Source: Anaerolineales bacterium (GTDB taxonomy: Bacteria; Chloroflexota; Anaerolineae; Anaerolineales; UBA11858). From it: DNA of 36,212 bases. The position numbers and the translations under genes were made by a program. The stretch spans positions 1-36,212 of the forward strand of contig JADHXE010000008.1 in assembly GCA_016783125.1 (NCBI GenBank), read 5' to 3'. Below are positions 18,552 through 28,145 of the stretch, piece after piece (the first letter of the stretch is position 1; every line of letters starts with the position of its first letter). The notes below the pieces were generated by a model. That model had not been told where the DNA came from, searched no databases, and worked only from the letters and a program-made list of their open reading frames with translations.

Positions 18552-20029
18552 ATGTACAACAAAAAGATGCTTTTCTTTTTTAGCAGCCTGATCATTCTGG
18601 TTGTACTTCTGGCTGCTTGCCAGCCGCAAACAGTCGTCGGACCGTTGTGGTCGAGAAAGAGGTTGTGGTCGAGAAAGAAGTGGAGGTCGTCAAAGAAGTA
18701 GAAGTGATCAAAGAGGTCGAAGTCGAAGTTCCGACTGGCGGCGAACTGGTCACCCTCGTTGCTCGCTGCCGGGCCAAGCCCCCCACAGAGGACTGGCGCT
18801 GCAACAACCTGCTCTTCGCTGTGGCCGAGGTCAATGCCGACCTGGAAGCCGCCGGCGATTCCCGCCGTGTGGTGGTCGAGACCATCCAGGACAACACCGA
18901 TTGGGGCGACATCATGCAGGAGTTTGCCCTGTCCTACGAAGATGACAAGGCGCCGGACATCCTGCTGACCGGCCACGAGTTCATCGGCACCGAGGCCGAG
19001 GCCGGCCGCATCATCCCCTTGGAGGATATGCTCGGCAATTACCCGGAATTCGACAATGTGATCGACGCGCTGTGGAATTCAGTCATGTACAAGGGCCAGC
19101 GCTGGGGTGTCCCCCAGGACACCGAAGCCCGGCCAGTCTACTGGGACAAGACGCTGCTGGCGCAGGTTCCGGGATGGGACGAGGCTCGCATGGCCGGATT
19201 GGCCGATGAGATCGCGGCTGGTAACTTCACCCTGGACGACATGCTAGAGACAGCCGAAGCAGCCGTAGCGGCCGGCGTTGTGGAGCCGGGCATGGGCTTC
19301 TGGATGCGGCCCAAGAACGGCCCCGATTTCACCGCCCTGTACTACGCCTACGGCGGCGAGACCATTGACGCCGATACCGGCAAGCTGGTCTTCGACACAG
19401 AGGCCGGCCTGAAGTACTACCAGTTCTTCGAGCGCGGCTTGACCGGCGACGGTGCACACAGCTTCCTGACCGCGGACTGGGGCGGCAGTTACCACCCCAG
19501 CGTCTCGGGCAGCGCGGTGCTGTTCTGGGGCGGCGGCGCCTGGCAGTGGGCCGAGTGGGCCTCTCAGTGGACCGCGGACAAGGGCGGTCAGGACTACCAG
19601 TTTGAAAACTGGGGCTACGGCTTGTACCCGGCTGCCCCGGGTGGTTCCCCGGTCACGCTGTCGCACCCGGTGGTTTACCTGGTCAGCGCCCAGAGCGAGC
19701 ATCCTGACCTGGCCCTGGCCCTGATCGCCAAAGCGACCACCGACGAGGCCAACACCCGCCACGCCATCAACAGCACCCACCTGGGTATCCTCAAGTCGCA
19801 GGCCGGATATGAGGCTTACACGCAGGACGTCTTCCTGTCCGACGTGCTCTACATGTTGGACTACACCACTTTCCTGCCCAACAACCCCAACTGGGGACCG
19901 TACTCGACGATCACCTACGAAGCTCTGGCAGCGGTGCAAACCGGCGACTTGACCGCCCAAGAGGCTGTTGATCTGGTCGTAGATGGACTTCAAAATGAGT
20001 TGGGTGATGAGATCATCATCCTGCCATGA
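18552..20029 (+). pseudogene. ABC transporter sugar-binding lipoprotein (family 1 SBP); signal peptide and mature region are in different frames
   Basis: MYNKKMLFFFSSLIILVVLLAACQPQ (lipobox) in one frame, then VVVEKEVVVEKEVEVVKEVEV...GGELVTLVARC in the frame of ORF 18617-20029. Confidence 0.85.
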
Positions 20030-21042
20030 ACGTTAAAAACAGGCTAGAGAGGGGGGGGACGCCCCCCCTCTCTCCTGCTACTCCAGAGCGGGAGACGTCC
20101 CCCATTGGGGCCAGATTGCGCTCGAAACTGGAAGCCTATGGTTTCTTGTCTCCAGCCGTCTTGTTGGTCACGCTCTTCTTTTTCATCCCGGTGGTCATTA
20201 TCTTCGTGCTCAGCCTTTCCGACCTGAAATCCTCGAACTTTGGCATGCTGCAATGGTGGCTGCCGGTTAACTGGAGCCTGGAGAATTACGCCAAGATCTT
20301 TGGCAATAAATTCTTCCCCAAAATTTTGGGCAACACTTTCTTTTACGTGGCAGTCACGCTGACCCTGTTCAATTTCAGCAGCGCACTGCTGATCGCCGTA
20401 CTCACCACCCACATCGACCGCCGCGCGGGCTTTTTCTTCCGCGTGCTGTGGCTCTTGCCCCGCCTGACCCCTTCGGTTATCTACATTATGATGTGGCAGC
20501 GCATGGCCTCGCGCGCCCCTCACGGCATCCTCAACCAGTTGCTCGTTCCCCTGGGAATAGGCACAGGGGGTGACTTGATCCAGGCCGCGCCCTGGTTCTT
20601 CGTCATCATTGTGAATGGAATGATCGGCGCCTCGTTTGGCATGGTGATCTTTACCTCGGCCATCGAGGCCATCCCCAGGGATTTTATGATGGCCTCCAAG
20701 GTAGACGGTGCCTCGACCTGGCAGACCATCCGCCACGTCATCCTGCCCTCGATCAAGTGGCCGATCCTGTTCGTGATCACCTACCAGACGCTCTCGCTGC
20801 TCACCTCCTTTGAGCAGATCATGCTGCTCACCGATGGCGGGCCGGGGTTGTACAAGACCGAGGTGTGGGCGCTGACAGCCTACCACCGGGCCTTATCCAA
20901 CTACTTTGGCAACAACCAGTGGGGCTATGGTTCGGCCTGGGCGGTGATCCTGGTGATCATCGGTGTGGGCGCGGCTGCTATCTATATGCGCGTGTTCAAG
21001 TTCGATGAACTGGTGCAAGAACCTAAGATCGACTTGCTGTAA
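20026..21042 (+). CDS. CUT1-type ABC transporter permease (MalF/UgpA-like)
   Basis: Multiple TM segments; EAA-like motif EAIPRDFMMASKVDGASTWQTIRHVILPSIKWPI. Confidence 0.95.
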   Translation: MNVKNRLERGGTPPLSPATPERETSPIGARLRSKLEAYGFLSPAVLLVTLFFFIPVVIIFVLSLSDLKSSNFGMLQWWLPVNWSLENYAKIFGNKFFPKILGNTFFYVAVTLTLFNFSSALLIAVLTTHIDRRAGFFFRVLWLLPRLTPSVIYIMMWQRMASRAPHGILNQLLVPLGIGTGGDLIQAAPWFFVIIVNGMIGASFGMVIFTSAIEAIPRDFMMASKVDGASTWQTIRHVILPSIKWPILFVITYQTLSLLTSFEQIMLLTDGGPGLYKTEVWALTAYHRALSNYFGNNQWGYGSAWAVILVIIGVGAAAIYMRVFKFDELVQEPKIDLL

Positions 21043-21057
21043 CGCACAAGGAGAAAT

Positions 21058-21903
21058 ATGATGACACTTCGACAAAGGATCATGGCAGTCATTCCCTACG
21101 TACTCCTGGTTCTCACCGTGCTGCCCATCGTCGTGGGCTATTTCTGGCTGGCGCTCAGTTCCTTCTCAGTCAGTACGGAAGGGCTGCGGTCAACAGGCTT
21201 CACCTTGAGCAACTGGAGTTTCTTGAGCGAGCCGCCCTTCGGCCGCGGCTATCCCAGCATCTGGAGGGTGACCTTCAACACCTTCGTGATCGCCATATCA
21301 ATGACTACCGCTGTGGTTATAGTTTCATCACTGGCCGGTTATGCGCTGTCACGCCTAAACTTCCCAGGGCGCAAGTCGTTCCTCTCGCTGACGCTGATAC
21401 TGCATGCCTTTCCCAGTGTGACCCTGCTGATCGGCATCTACTTCGTGCTGCGCACCCTCAAACTATACAACACGCTTACAGGCGTAGGCCTGGTGATGAT
21501 CGGTTTCGAACTGCCCTTCGGCATCTGGCTGATGAAGGGCTTTTTCGACAACGTCTCCTGGGACATGGAACGGGCCGCCCTGATCGACGGCGCCTCCCGC
21601 CTGCGGGTTTGGGGGGAGATCATCCTGCCCACCATCAAGCCGGGCATTGCCGCATTATCCATCTTCGCTTTCATCTCCGGCTGGAACGCCTGGCTGATCC
21701 CCAAAACCTTTACCATCGGCGCTGGTCAAAACGCGACCCTGTCTGTCTTTTTGAATAATTTTAGGGGCGATACAGTGGCTGTCCAATGGGGAGCGGTCAC
21801 CGCGGTGGGGCTGTTCCAGCTCATCCCGGTGGCTATTTTCTTCATCTTCACCCAGGACCTGCTGTTGAGCATCTATGCCGGCGGGGCCAAAGGTGGCACG
21901 TGA
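21058..21903 (+). CDS. CUT1-type ABC transporter permease (MalG/UgpE-like)
   Basis: SWDMERAALIDGASRLRVWGEIILPTIKPGIAALSIF EAA motif. Confidence 0.95.
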   Translation: MMTLRQRIMAVIPYVLLVLTVLPIVVGYFWLALSSFSVSTEGLRSTGFTLSNWSFLSEPPFGRGYPSIWRVTFNTFVIAISMTTAVVIVSSLAGYALSRLNFPGRKSFLSLTLILHAFPSVTLLIGIYFVLRTLKLYNTLTGVGLVMIGFELPFGIWLMKGFFDNVSWDMERAALIDGASRLRVWGEIILPTIKPGIAALSIFAFISGWNAWLIPKTFTIGAGQNATLSVFLNNFRGDTVAVQWGAVTAVGLFQLIPVAIFFIFTQDLLLSIYAGGAKGGT

Positions 21904-21905
21904 CT

Positions 21906-21959
21906 CGTATTGCGTATTCCGTACAGCGTATAGCGCAATGATACGGAATACGCAATACG
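21906..21959. repeat. Inverted repeat with 18-bp perfect arms
   Basis: CGTATTGCGTATTCCGTA (21906-21923) and TACGGAATACGCAATACG (21942-21959), 18-nt spacer. Confidence 0.95.
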
Positions 21960-21977
21960 CTATATGAGGAGTGAACC

Positions 21978-23057
21978 ATGAAAGTAAAACTCGAAAACCT
22001 GAGCAAACGTTGGGGGAAGGTCGTGGGCGCCGACCGCATCGACCTGGAGATCACCGACGGCGAGTTCGTGGCCTTCCTGGGGCCTTCGGGCTGCGGGAAA
22101 ACCACAACATTGTTGATGGTCGCTGGAATTTACAAGCCCACAGAAGGCAGCATTCGTTTCGACGAACGCGTCGTCAACTACGTAGCGCCCAAAGACCGCA
22201 ACATCGGTATGGTTTTCCAGAGCTACGCCCTCTACCCTCACATGACCGTATTCCAGAACATCAGCTATCCCCTCAAATTGCAGAAAACATCCAAGGAGGA
22301 AATGAAACAGCGGGCGCAGAAAGTGGCCGATATGATGGACATCGGACACTTGATGGATCGCAAGCCAGCCCAGCTCTCCGGCGGACAGCAGCAACGCGTG
22401 GCTCTGGGCCGGGCGCTGGTCAAAGAGCCTAAACTGCTGCTGTTCGACGAACCGCTTTCCAACCTGGACGCTCGCCTGCGCCTCTCCATGCGCGGCGAAA
22501 TCAAACGGCTTCAGGTAGAGCTAAGAGTCACATCAATTTACGTCACCCACGACCAGGTGGAGGCCATGACTATGGCCGACCGCGTGGCAGTGATGAAAGA
22601 TGGCAAACTGCAAGCCTACAGCCCGCCAGATGAACTGTATGATCAACCGCGCACCCTCTTTGTAGCCAGCTTTGTGGGTAACCCGCCGATGAATCTCATC
22701 GAGGTCGATGTTACCCGCGAAAACGGTGACTACCACGCCCGTGCAGATGGGATCGATTTGATCGTCCCTGCTGAGCGGGGTGAAAAGGCGGCTGGCAAAG
22801 GCCGGGTCATCATGGGCATCCGCCCTGAAGACGTAACCATCAGCGAGCAGGAGCAGGAGGGTGTCTCTGGCGAAATCTATGTCGTTGAGCCGCTGGGCCG
22901 CGACGACCTGATTGACGTGCGCGTTGGAGAGACCAGCATTCGCGTGTTGGCCGACCCCGCCTTGCGGCTGAAAATGGGTGAAAATACCGCGCTCGACTTC
23001 AACACCAGCAAGGCGCAGTTCTTCGACCCGGCAACAGAGCAGTCTTTGCTCTGGTAA
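21978..23057 (+). CDS. Sugar ABC transporter ATP-binding protein (UgpC/MsmX-like)
   Basis: GPSGCGKTT Walker [17 protein letters not shown] signature, [13 protein letters not shown]-terminal TOBE-like domain. Confidence 0.95.
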   Translation: MKVKLENLSKRWGKVVGADRIDLEITDGEFVAFLGPSGCGKTTTLLMVAGIYKPTEGSIRFDERVVNYVAPKDRNIGMVFQSYALYPHMTVFQNISYPLKLQKTSKEEMKQRAQKVADMMDIGHLMDRKPAQLSGGQQQRVALGRALVKEPKLLLFDEPLSNLDARLRLSMRGEIKRLQVELRVTSIYVTHDQVEAMTMADRVAVMKDGKLQAYSPPDELYDQPRTLFVASFVGNPPMNLIEVDVTRENGDYHARADGIDLIVPAERGEKAAGKGRVIMGIRPEDVTISEQEQEGVSGEIYVVEPLGRDDLIDVRVGETSIRVLADPALRLKMGENTALDFNTSKAQFFDPATEQSLLW

Positions 23058-23216
23058 CAACGAATCCGGCATGAAGAGGCTCGCCGTCATCGCTTGTATG
23101 CGTACCGCGAGGTTTATCGCTCTGGCGGGCTGCCTCCCATCCGTTCGAAGACGACTTTGGCTCTCTCCGAGCAGGTCTTGGAGAGAGTTGTTTATTGCGA
23201 GTTGGAAACGGAAACG

Positions 23217-24056
23217 ATGACAACTCACCGTGACTCTTTGCGCAATTTTGACAGCGCCCGGCGCAAGGCGTTCGTCCAGCGCATCCTGGCTTTCATCACG
23301 CGGCAGCCGCTGGATCTGCTGCCTTTCGAACAGGTACGCCAGCAACTGCGCCTTCGTGATCGCCACTTCCGAGACTTGCAAGAGATACCGCTGAATCAAA
23401 TCGTGGGCAGTGTGGGGCGCTACCGGGATTTTACGCGCACATTTCTGCCTCGCAGTGACGGGTTGCGAGAACGCTGGGCTGCCGTCGAAGATCGTGTGAA
23501 AGCAGGCGGCCTGCCTCCTGTGGAGCTTTACAAGGTGGGTGAGGCTTACTTCGTGCGCGATGGCAACCACCGCATCTCTGTCGCCCGTGCCCAGAACGTG
23601 CCTGACATCGAGGCTTTCGTGTGGGAATATCCCAGTCTGGTGCCCCTCAGTCCTGATGACGATCTAGATGACCTGCTCATCAAGCAAGGCTACGTGGCGT
23701 TCCTGGAAAAAACGCGCCTTAATAGGCTGCGTCCAAACCAGCACATCGAATTGACCGCCCCGGGACGGTATCGTGATTTGCTCGAACATATCGCCGTCCA
23801 CCGCTATTATCTGGGCCGGGAGTATAATCGGGAAACTTCAAATGAAGAGGCGGTTACCGGTTGGTACGATAACGTCTACCAGCCCATTATTCGTGCGATC
23901 TGCAAACAGGGCATTCTAAAACAGTTTCTGGGACGCACCGAGGCAGACCTGTACATTTGGGTTTCGCGCTGGCAGCATGAGTTGAGCGAACGCTACGGTA
24001 AACCCATCGACGCTGAAGATGCTGTCATTAATTTTTACAGAACGAGGGAAACATGA
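23217..24056 (+). CDS. ParB/Srx-like nuclease-fold protein
   Basis: GGLPPVELYKVGEAYFVRDGNHRISVARAQ matches the ParB-like GxxRxxA core. Confidence 0.7.
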   Translation: MTTHRDSLRNFDSARRKAFVQRILAFITRQPLDLLPFEQVRQQLRLRDRHFRDLQEIPLNQIVGSVGRYRDFTRTFLPRSDGLRERWAAVEDRVKAGGLPPVELYKVGEAYFVRDGNHRISVARAQNVPDIEAFVWEYPSLVPLSPDDDLDDLLIKQGYVAFLEKTRLNRLRPNQHIELTAPGRYRDLLEHIAVHRYYLGREYNRETSNEEAVTGWYDNVYQPIIRAICKQGILKQFLGRTEADLYIWVSRWQHELSERYGKPIDAEDAVINFYRTRET

Positions 24057-24946
24057 CTTTGCCCACCAAGAACAAGATTGACATTATGATGATCGGCCAC
24101 TTCGCCAGGGACATACTGGTGGTAGATGGCCTTGCTAAGACCTCCTCCGGGGGTGGCGTCTACTACGGCAGCGTGACCTTGCGTCACCTGGGGTTGGATG
24201 TGGCTGTGGTCACACGCCTGCACTCAGGCGATTTTTCACGTATCGAGGAACTAAAGCTTGCTGGAGTGCAGCTCTTCGCTACTCCTGCACCAGAGACCTC
24301 GGGGATCGAAAATATTTACGACTCGGCCGACATGGAGCGGCGCGTTTGCAAAACTCTGGGGTTTGCCGGGCCTTTTCAAATCGCCGATATTCCGGATGTC
24401 GCAGCCCGCATCTACGCGATTGTCCCCATCATCGCCGGCGAGGTGGACCTGCCGCTGCTCAAATCCCTGGCCAGTCGAGGCCCGGTCGCACTCGATGTGC
24501 AGGGGTTCGTGCGCGTCCGTGATAATGGCAGTCTCGTTTTCCGTGAGTGGGTCGAGATGGAAGAGGGCCTCTCGCACGTAACCTATCTAAAAGTGGACCG
24601 CGCCGAGGCCGAGTTGCTCACTGGCCAGACTGATTTGCGATTGGCAGCCCACCGATTGGCTGATTTTGGCCCCCGCGAGATTGTCGTCACCCAGTCATCG
24701 GGTGTGACCGTCTTCGCTGAGGGGCACATCTACCAGGCCCCTTTCACCCCACATTCCCTCGATGGTCGAACCGGCAGAGGAGACACTTGCTTTGCCACCT
24801 ACCTGGGAAAAAGATTGAGCACCTCCCCACAAGAGGCCTGCCGCTTTGCGGCCGCCGTCACCACCCTGAAGCAAGAGCAGCCTGGCCCCTGGAATGGCAA
24901 TCTGGCTGCCGTAGAAGAATTGCTGGCAGGCGTCAAACTGGAGTAA
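24053..24946 (+). CDS. PfkB-family carbohydrate kinase (DKG kinase or inositol kinase candidate)
   Basis: C-terminal GRTGRGDTCFATYLGKRL anion-hole/catalytic Asp motif; SGGGVYYGSVTLRHLG N-terminal glycine motif. Confidence 0.85.
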   Translation: MTLPTKNKIDIMMIGHFARDILVVDGLAKTSSGGGVYYGSVTLRHLGLDVAVVTRLHSGDFSRIEELKLAGVQLFATPAPETSGIENIYDSADMERRVCKTLGFAGPFQIADIPDVAARIYAIVPIIAGEVDLPLLKSLASRGPVALDVQGFVRVRDNGSLVFREWVEMEEGLSHVTYLKVDRAEAELLTGQTDLRLAAHRLADFGPREIVVTQSSGVTVFAEGHIYQAPFTPHSLDGRTGRGDTCFATYLGKRLSTSPQEACRFAAAVTTLKQEQPGPWNGNLAAVEELLAGVKLE

Positions 24947-24953
24947 ATGAATT

Positions 24954-25748
24954 GTGTCATACCAATTGCCTCATCACACCCAACTCATAGCCCACCGGGG
25001 GAATTCTGGCCCCGCTCCTGAGAATACACGCTTAGCGATCCAACAGGCAATCGCCCTAGAAGTCGATATGATTGAAGTGGATGTTCATATCAGTCAGGAT
25101 GGAGTCCCGGTTTTAATCCACCACTCGAGACTTGAACACACGACCAACGGGCAGGGGCATGTGATTGAGCACACGTTATCGGAACTCAAATTACTGGACG
25201 CCGGTGATTGGAAAGCCCCCGAATTCGCAGGGGAACGTATCCTGACACTGTGCGATGTTTTAGAGCTGACCCGGAATCGGATACCATTAAACCTGGATTT
25301 GAAAACAGAGCGCGCTATTCCAGCCACACTAAAAGCTGTTCGAGAGATGAATGTCTTGAACGAGGTCGTCATTAGCGGATGTACGCAAGACTGTGTAAAA
25401 ATGATCCGTTCGCGAGAACCGCGCCTGACTGTTCTCTTGAATCTCGATGAGGTGTTGGAACAATTGGCTCTCACGGGGCCGGCAGCGATATTCCGATCAC
25501 GTTGCCTGAACGTGGCCGAGCAGACTGGCGCAGCCGGAATCAATATTGCCCACGTTTTTGTCAATCGCCCCCTTGTCCAACAAGCTCATCGAAAGGGATT
25601 GTCTGTTTGGGTCTGGACAGTGGATGACGAAGAGCGCGTACAGGAACTGTTGGGAATGGGAGTTGACTCGATCACAACCAATTGGCCTGAAAAGATGATG
25701 CCAATCATAAAAGGTTTGACAGCGGGCGTGGAACGAGGGCAACAATGA
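24954..25748 (+). CDS. Glycerophosphodiester phosphodiesterase (GDPD)
   Basis: LIAHRGNSGPAPENTRLAIQQAIALEVDMIEVDVHISQDGVPVLIHH and VWVWTVDDEERVQELLGMGVDSITTNWPE. Confidence 0.95.
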   Translation: MSYQLPHHTQLIAHRGNSGPAPENTRLAIQQAIALEVDMIEVDVHISQDGVPVLIHHSRLEHTTNGQGHVIEHTLSELKLLDAGDWKAPEFAGERILTLCDVLELTRNRIPLNLDLKTERAIPATLKAVREMNVLNEVVISGCTQDCVKMIRSREPRLTVLLNLDEVLEQLALTGPAAIFRSRCLNVAEQTGAAGINIAHVFVNRPLVQQAHRKGLSVWVWTVDDEERVQELLGMGVDSITTNWPEKMMPIIKGLTAGVERGQQ

Positions 25749-27235
25749 CAGCCAAATGGATGCGAGCCCTCTCAGCCCAGTTCGAACGTGTCTGTCAGGC
25801 CTACCCCGGCGAGCGTCTGATGCTATTGTTGGATATTGACGGCACCATCATTGACATGCGTCACATGATTTTGGCCGTGCTCTATGCGTATGATCGTACC
25901 CACGCCACCAGTTATTTCGAAAGATTGCAATTCGCGGATATTAACGTGCACGAGAACCAGGTGGATGCGCTGTTCACTGAATTGAACGTGCCCGCCGAGG
26001 CGCAGGCCGACATCTTGGCCTGGTACCTGGAGCAACGCTGGACCCCTGAAGCTATCCGCGAAATGCATCATCCGTTTCGAGGGGTGCTGGATGTTGTCCG
26101 TTGGTTTCAGCTTCAGACCAATACTACCGTTGGTCTGGTGACTGGTCGTCCAGAAACACTGCGGGAAAACACCCTGCGTTCGTTGAACCGGCTTGGTAAG
26201 CCCTACCGGGTACAGTTTGTCGACGATCTGCTCTATATGAATCCGGGCAAATGGGAGGAAAAGGTTCCCGATATCAAAGTAGCAGGGATCAATCATTTCA
26301 GGGAGGCTGGCTACCACGTATTCGCCTTCATCGATAACGAGCCAGCCAATCTAAAAACGCTGGCCACCGCTGACCCGGAGAGAGATGTGCTTCTTTTACA
26401 CGCCAACACGGTTTTCGAATCTAAAAGAACACGCCTGCCGCGCGGCACGGTGCGCGGCAAAGAGTATCGCTTGGCGGAGCTCATCCCGGATGAGAAGGCC
26501 CTGCCCGCTCACGTCCAGTTAGCCTGGCACGGGGTGAATGATAAGGCCAATTTGCGCCAGTTTCTGGCTTCTGACGTGCGATGGGCAGAGGTGGATGCCA
26601 TGCTTGAACCCACCTGCCGCTGGGTAATTTTACGGCACGACTCGTTTGCGGCAACCCTACTAGAGACTAATGAGCAATGGTTTATGCTGGCCGACGTGTT
26701 GGACAAAATCACAGCCTTTGGCCGGGCGATTAAGATCGATTTTAAGGCTGGTGGCATGCTGCTGGATCGAGTGCTGGAGATGGTCGCTGAGAGAGAGTTG
26801 ACCGACGACAGACTGTGGTTCAATGCCAACATTGAGATATTAATGGAAAGCGGCTTTAAACACCTTTGTCTCAGGCATCCAGAAGCCATCATCCAATGCC
26901 CGATAGACTTTCTGGCGCCTCTGATCGTAGCCGCGCCGGAGCAGGCGCATAGAACCCTGCAAATGCTGAATGATTGGGGCATCAACCGTTTTTCGATTAG
27001 CTGGGAGCGGCCAAATCTGAGGGAACTCTTCGATCAGATGGATCTTTGGAATTATCAGGTGAATATCTACGGCGTCCCTGATCTGGAAACTTTCCTCCAG
27101 GCAGTGCTTTTGCTGCCGCGCTCGGTGACATCGGATTTTAATTTCCCACAGTGGCACTATTACGGTCACGGGTCGGGCAAAGGCGGCGTCCACCTCGCCT
27201 ACCGGCAGACGAAGAAAGGCGATCAATATTTATAA
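25745..27235 (+). CDS. Two-domain protein: N-terminal HAD-like phosphatase, C-terminal FAM151/Menorin (DUF2181)-like domain
   Basis: HAD motifs LLLDIDGTI, LVTGRP, FIDNEPAN; C-terminal AWHGVNDKANLRQFLASDVRWAEVDA resembles the Menorin/FAM151 start. Confidence 0.65.
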   Translation: MTAKWMRALSAQFERVCQAYPGERLMLLLDIDGTIIDMRHMILAVLYAYDRTHATSYFERLQFADINVHENQVDALFTELNVPAEAQADILAWYLEQRWTPEAIREMHHPFRGVLDVVRWFQLQTNTTVGLVTGRPETLRENTLRSLNRLGKPYRVQFVDDLLYMNPGKWEEKVPDIKVAGINHFREAGYHVFAFIDNEPANLKTLATADPERDVLLLHANTVFESKRTRLPRGTVRGKEYRLAELIPDEKALPAHVQLAWHGVNDKANLRQFLASDVRWAEVDAMLEPTCRWVILRHDSFAATLLETNEQWFMLADVLDKITAFGRAIKIDFKAGGMLLDRVLEMVAERELTDDRLWFNANIEILMESGFKHLCLRHPEAIIQCPIDFLAPLIVAAPEQAHRTLQMLNDWGINRFSISWERPNLRELFDQMDLWNYQVNIYGVPDLETFLQAVLLLPRSVTSDFNFPQWHYYGHGSGKGGVHLAYRQTKKGDQYL

Positions 27236-27246
27236 AAAGGAAACCT

Positions 27247-28122
27247 ATGCCTACAACAAAATCCCCTCTTTTAGTTTCACCCCAAACGGATTCAGGGGAA
27301 TACCTTCGCATCAGTCCTGAATCAGCAGGCTGGGAGTTCTTGAACCTCTCTGCCCGGAAAATGAGACAAGGCGAAAAATGGTCTTTCCAAACCGATGAAA
27401 ATGAATTGGCTCTGGTTGTGCTGGGTGGAGTTTGCCATGTGCGCTCTAGCCGTGGAGATTGGAAAAACATAGGCCGCAGACCAAACGTCTTTAGCGGCAT
27501 GCCCTATACGCTCTATCTGCCGCGCCACACCGAGTTCAGTGTGGAAGCCGCCAGTGAAAATCCGGATATTGCCTGCGGCTGGGTCCCCACGGATGAAGAT
27601 CACCCCCCGCAATTGGTCACCCCCGATGATGTAGACACCGAAATCCGCGGTGGGGATAATTTCACCCGTCAAATCAACGGCATAATTCCGCCCGGATTTG
27701 ACTGTCACCGTTTAGTGGTTGTCGAAGTTTATACCCCCTCTGGCAATTGGAGTTCCTATCCTGGGCACAAACATGACGTCCATCGCGAAGATGCTGAGGG
27801 CAATATCCTCGAGGCTGATCTGGAAGAAATCTACTTCTACAAAATAGACAAGCCCGAAGGCTACGCCTATCAACGGTTATACAACGACGACAAAAGTCTG
27901 GACGAATTGATCTTGGCTCGCAATAGCCACGCCGTCTTGGTCCCTGAAGGCTATCACCCCGTCGTCTCTGCCCCGGGCTATACCACCTATTACTTGAATT
28001 TTCTGGCTGGCACAGCCCAGGTTTTGACCGCCACCGACGATCCGGAGTATGCTTGGGTCAAAGATACTTGGAAGGCAAGAGACCCGCGCCTGCCCGTTGT
28101 CAGCATGGCAATGGAAAAATAG
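27247..28122 (+). CDS. iolB: 5-deoxy-glucuronate isomerase
   Basis: YPGHKHD...LEEIYFYKIDKPEGYAYQRLYNDD...VLVPEGYHPVVSAPGYTTYYLNFLAG. Confidence 0.95.
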   Translation: MPTTKSPLLVSPQTDSGEYLRISPESAGWEFLNLSARKMRQGEKWSFQTDENELALVVLGGVCHVRSSRGDWKNIGRRPNVFSGMPYTLYLPRHTEFSVEAASENPDIACGWVPTDEDHPPQLVTPDDVDTEIRGGDNFTRQINGIIPPGFDCHRLVVVEVYTPSGNWSSYPGHKHDVHREDAEGNILEADLEEIYFYKIDKPEGYAYQRLYNDDKSLDELILARNSHAVLVPEGYHPVVSAPGYTTYYLNFLAGTAQVLTATDDPEYAWVKDTWKARDPRLPVVSMAMEK

Positions 28123-28145
28123 AACACGATAAAGGAATAAACAAA

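Noticed and set aside
18640-18730. Tandem GTGGTCGAGAAAGA units as a CRISPR or minisatellite
   Set aside because: They encode a VVEKEV-type linker common in binding lipoproteins; no spacers.
19244-19993. 249-aa minus-strand ORF
   Set aside because: Antisense shadow of the ABC binding-protein gene.
20044-20886. 280-aa minus-strand ORF
   Set aside because: Antisense to the permease; H/Q/E/G-rich shadow translation.
22533-23570. 345-aa minus-strand ORF
   Set aside because: Overlaps two well-supported plus-strand genes; no domain recognised.
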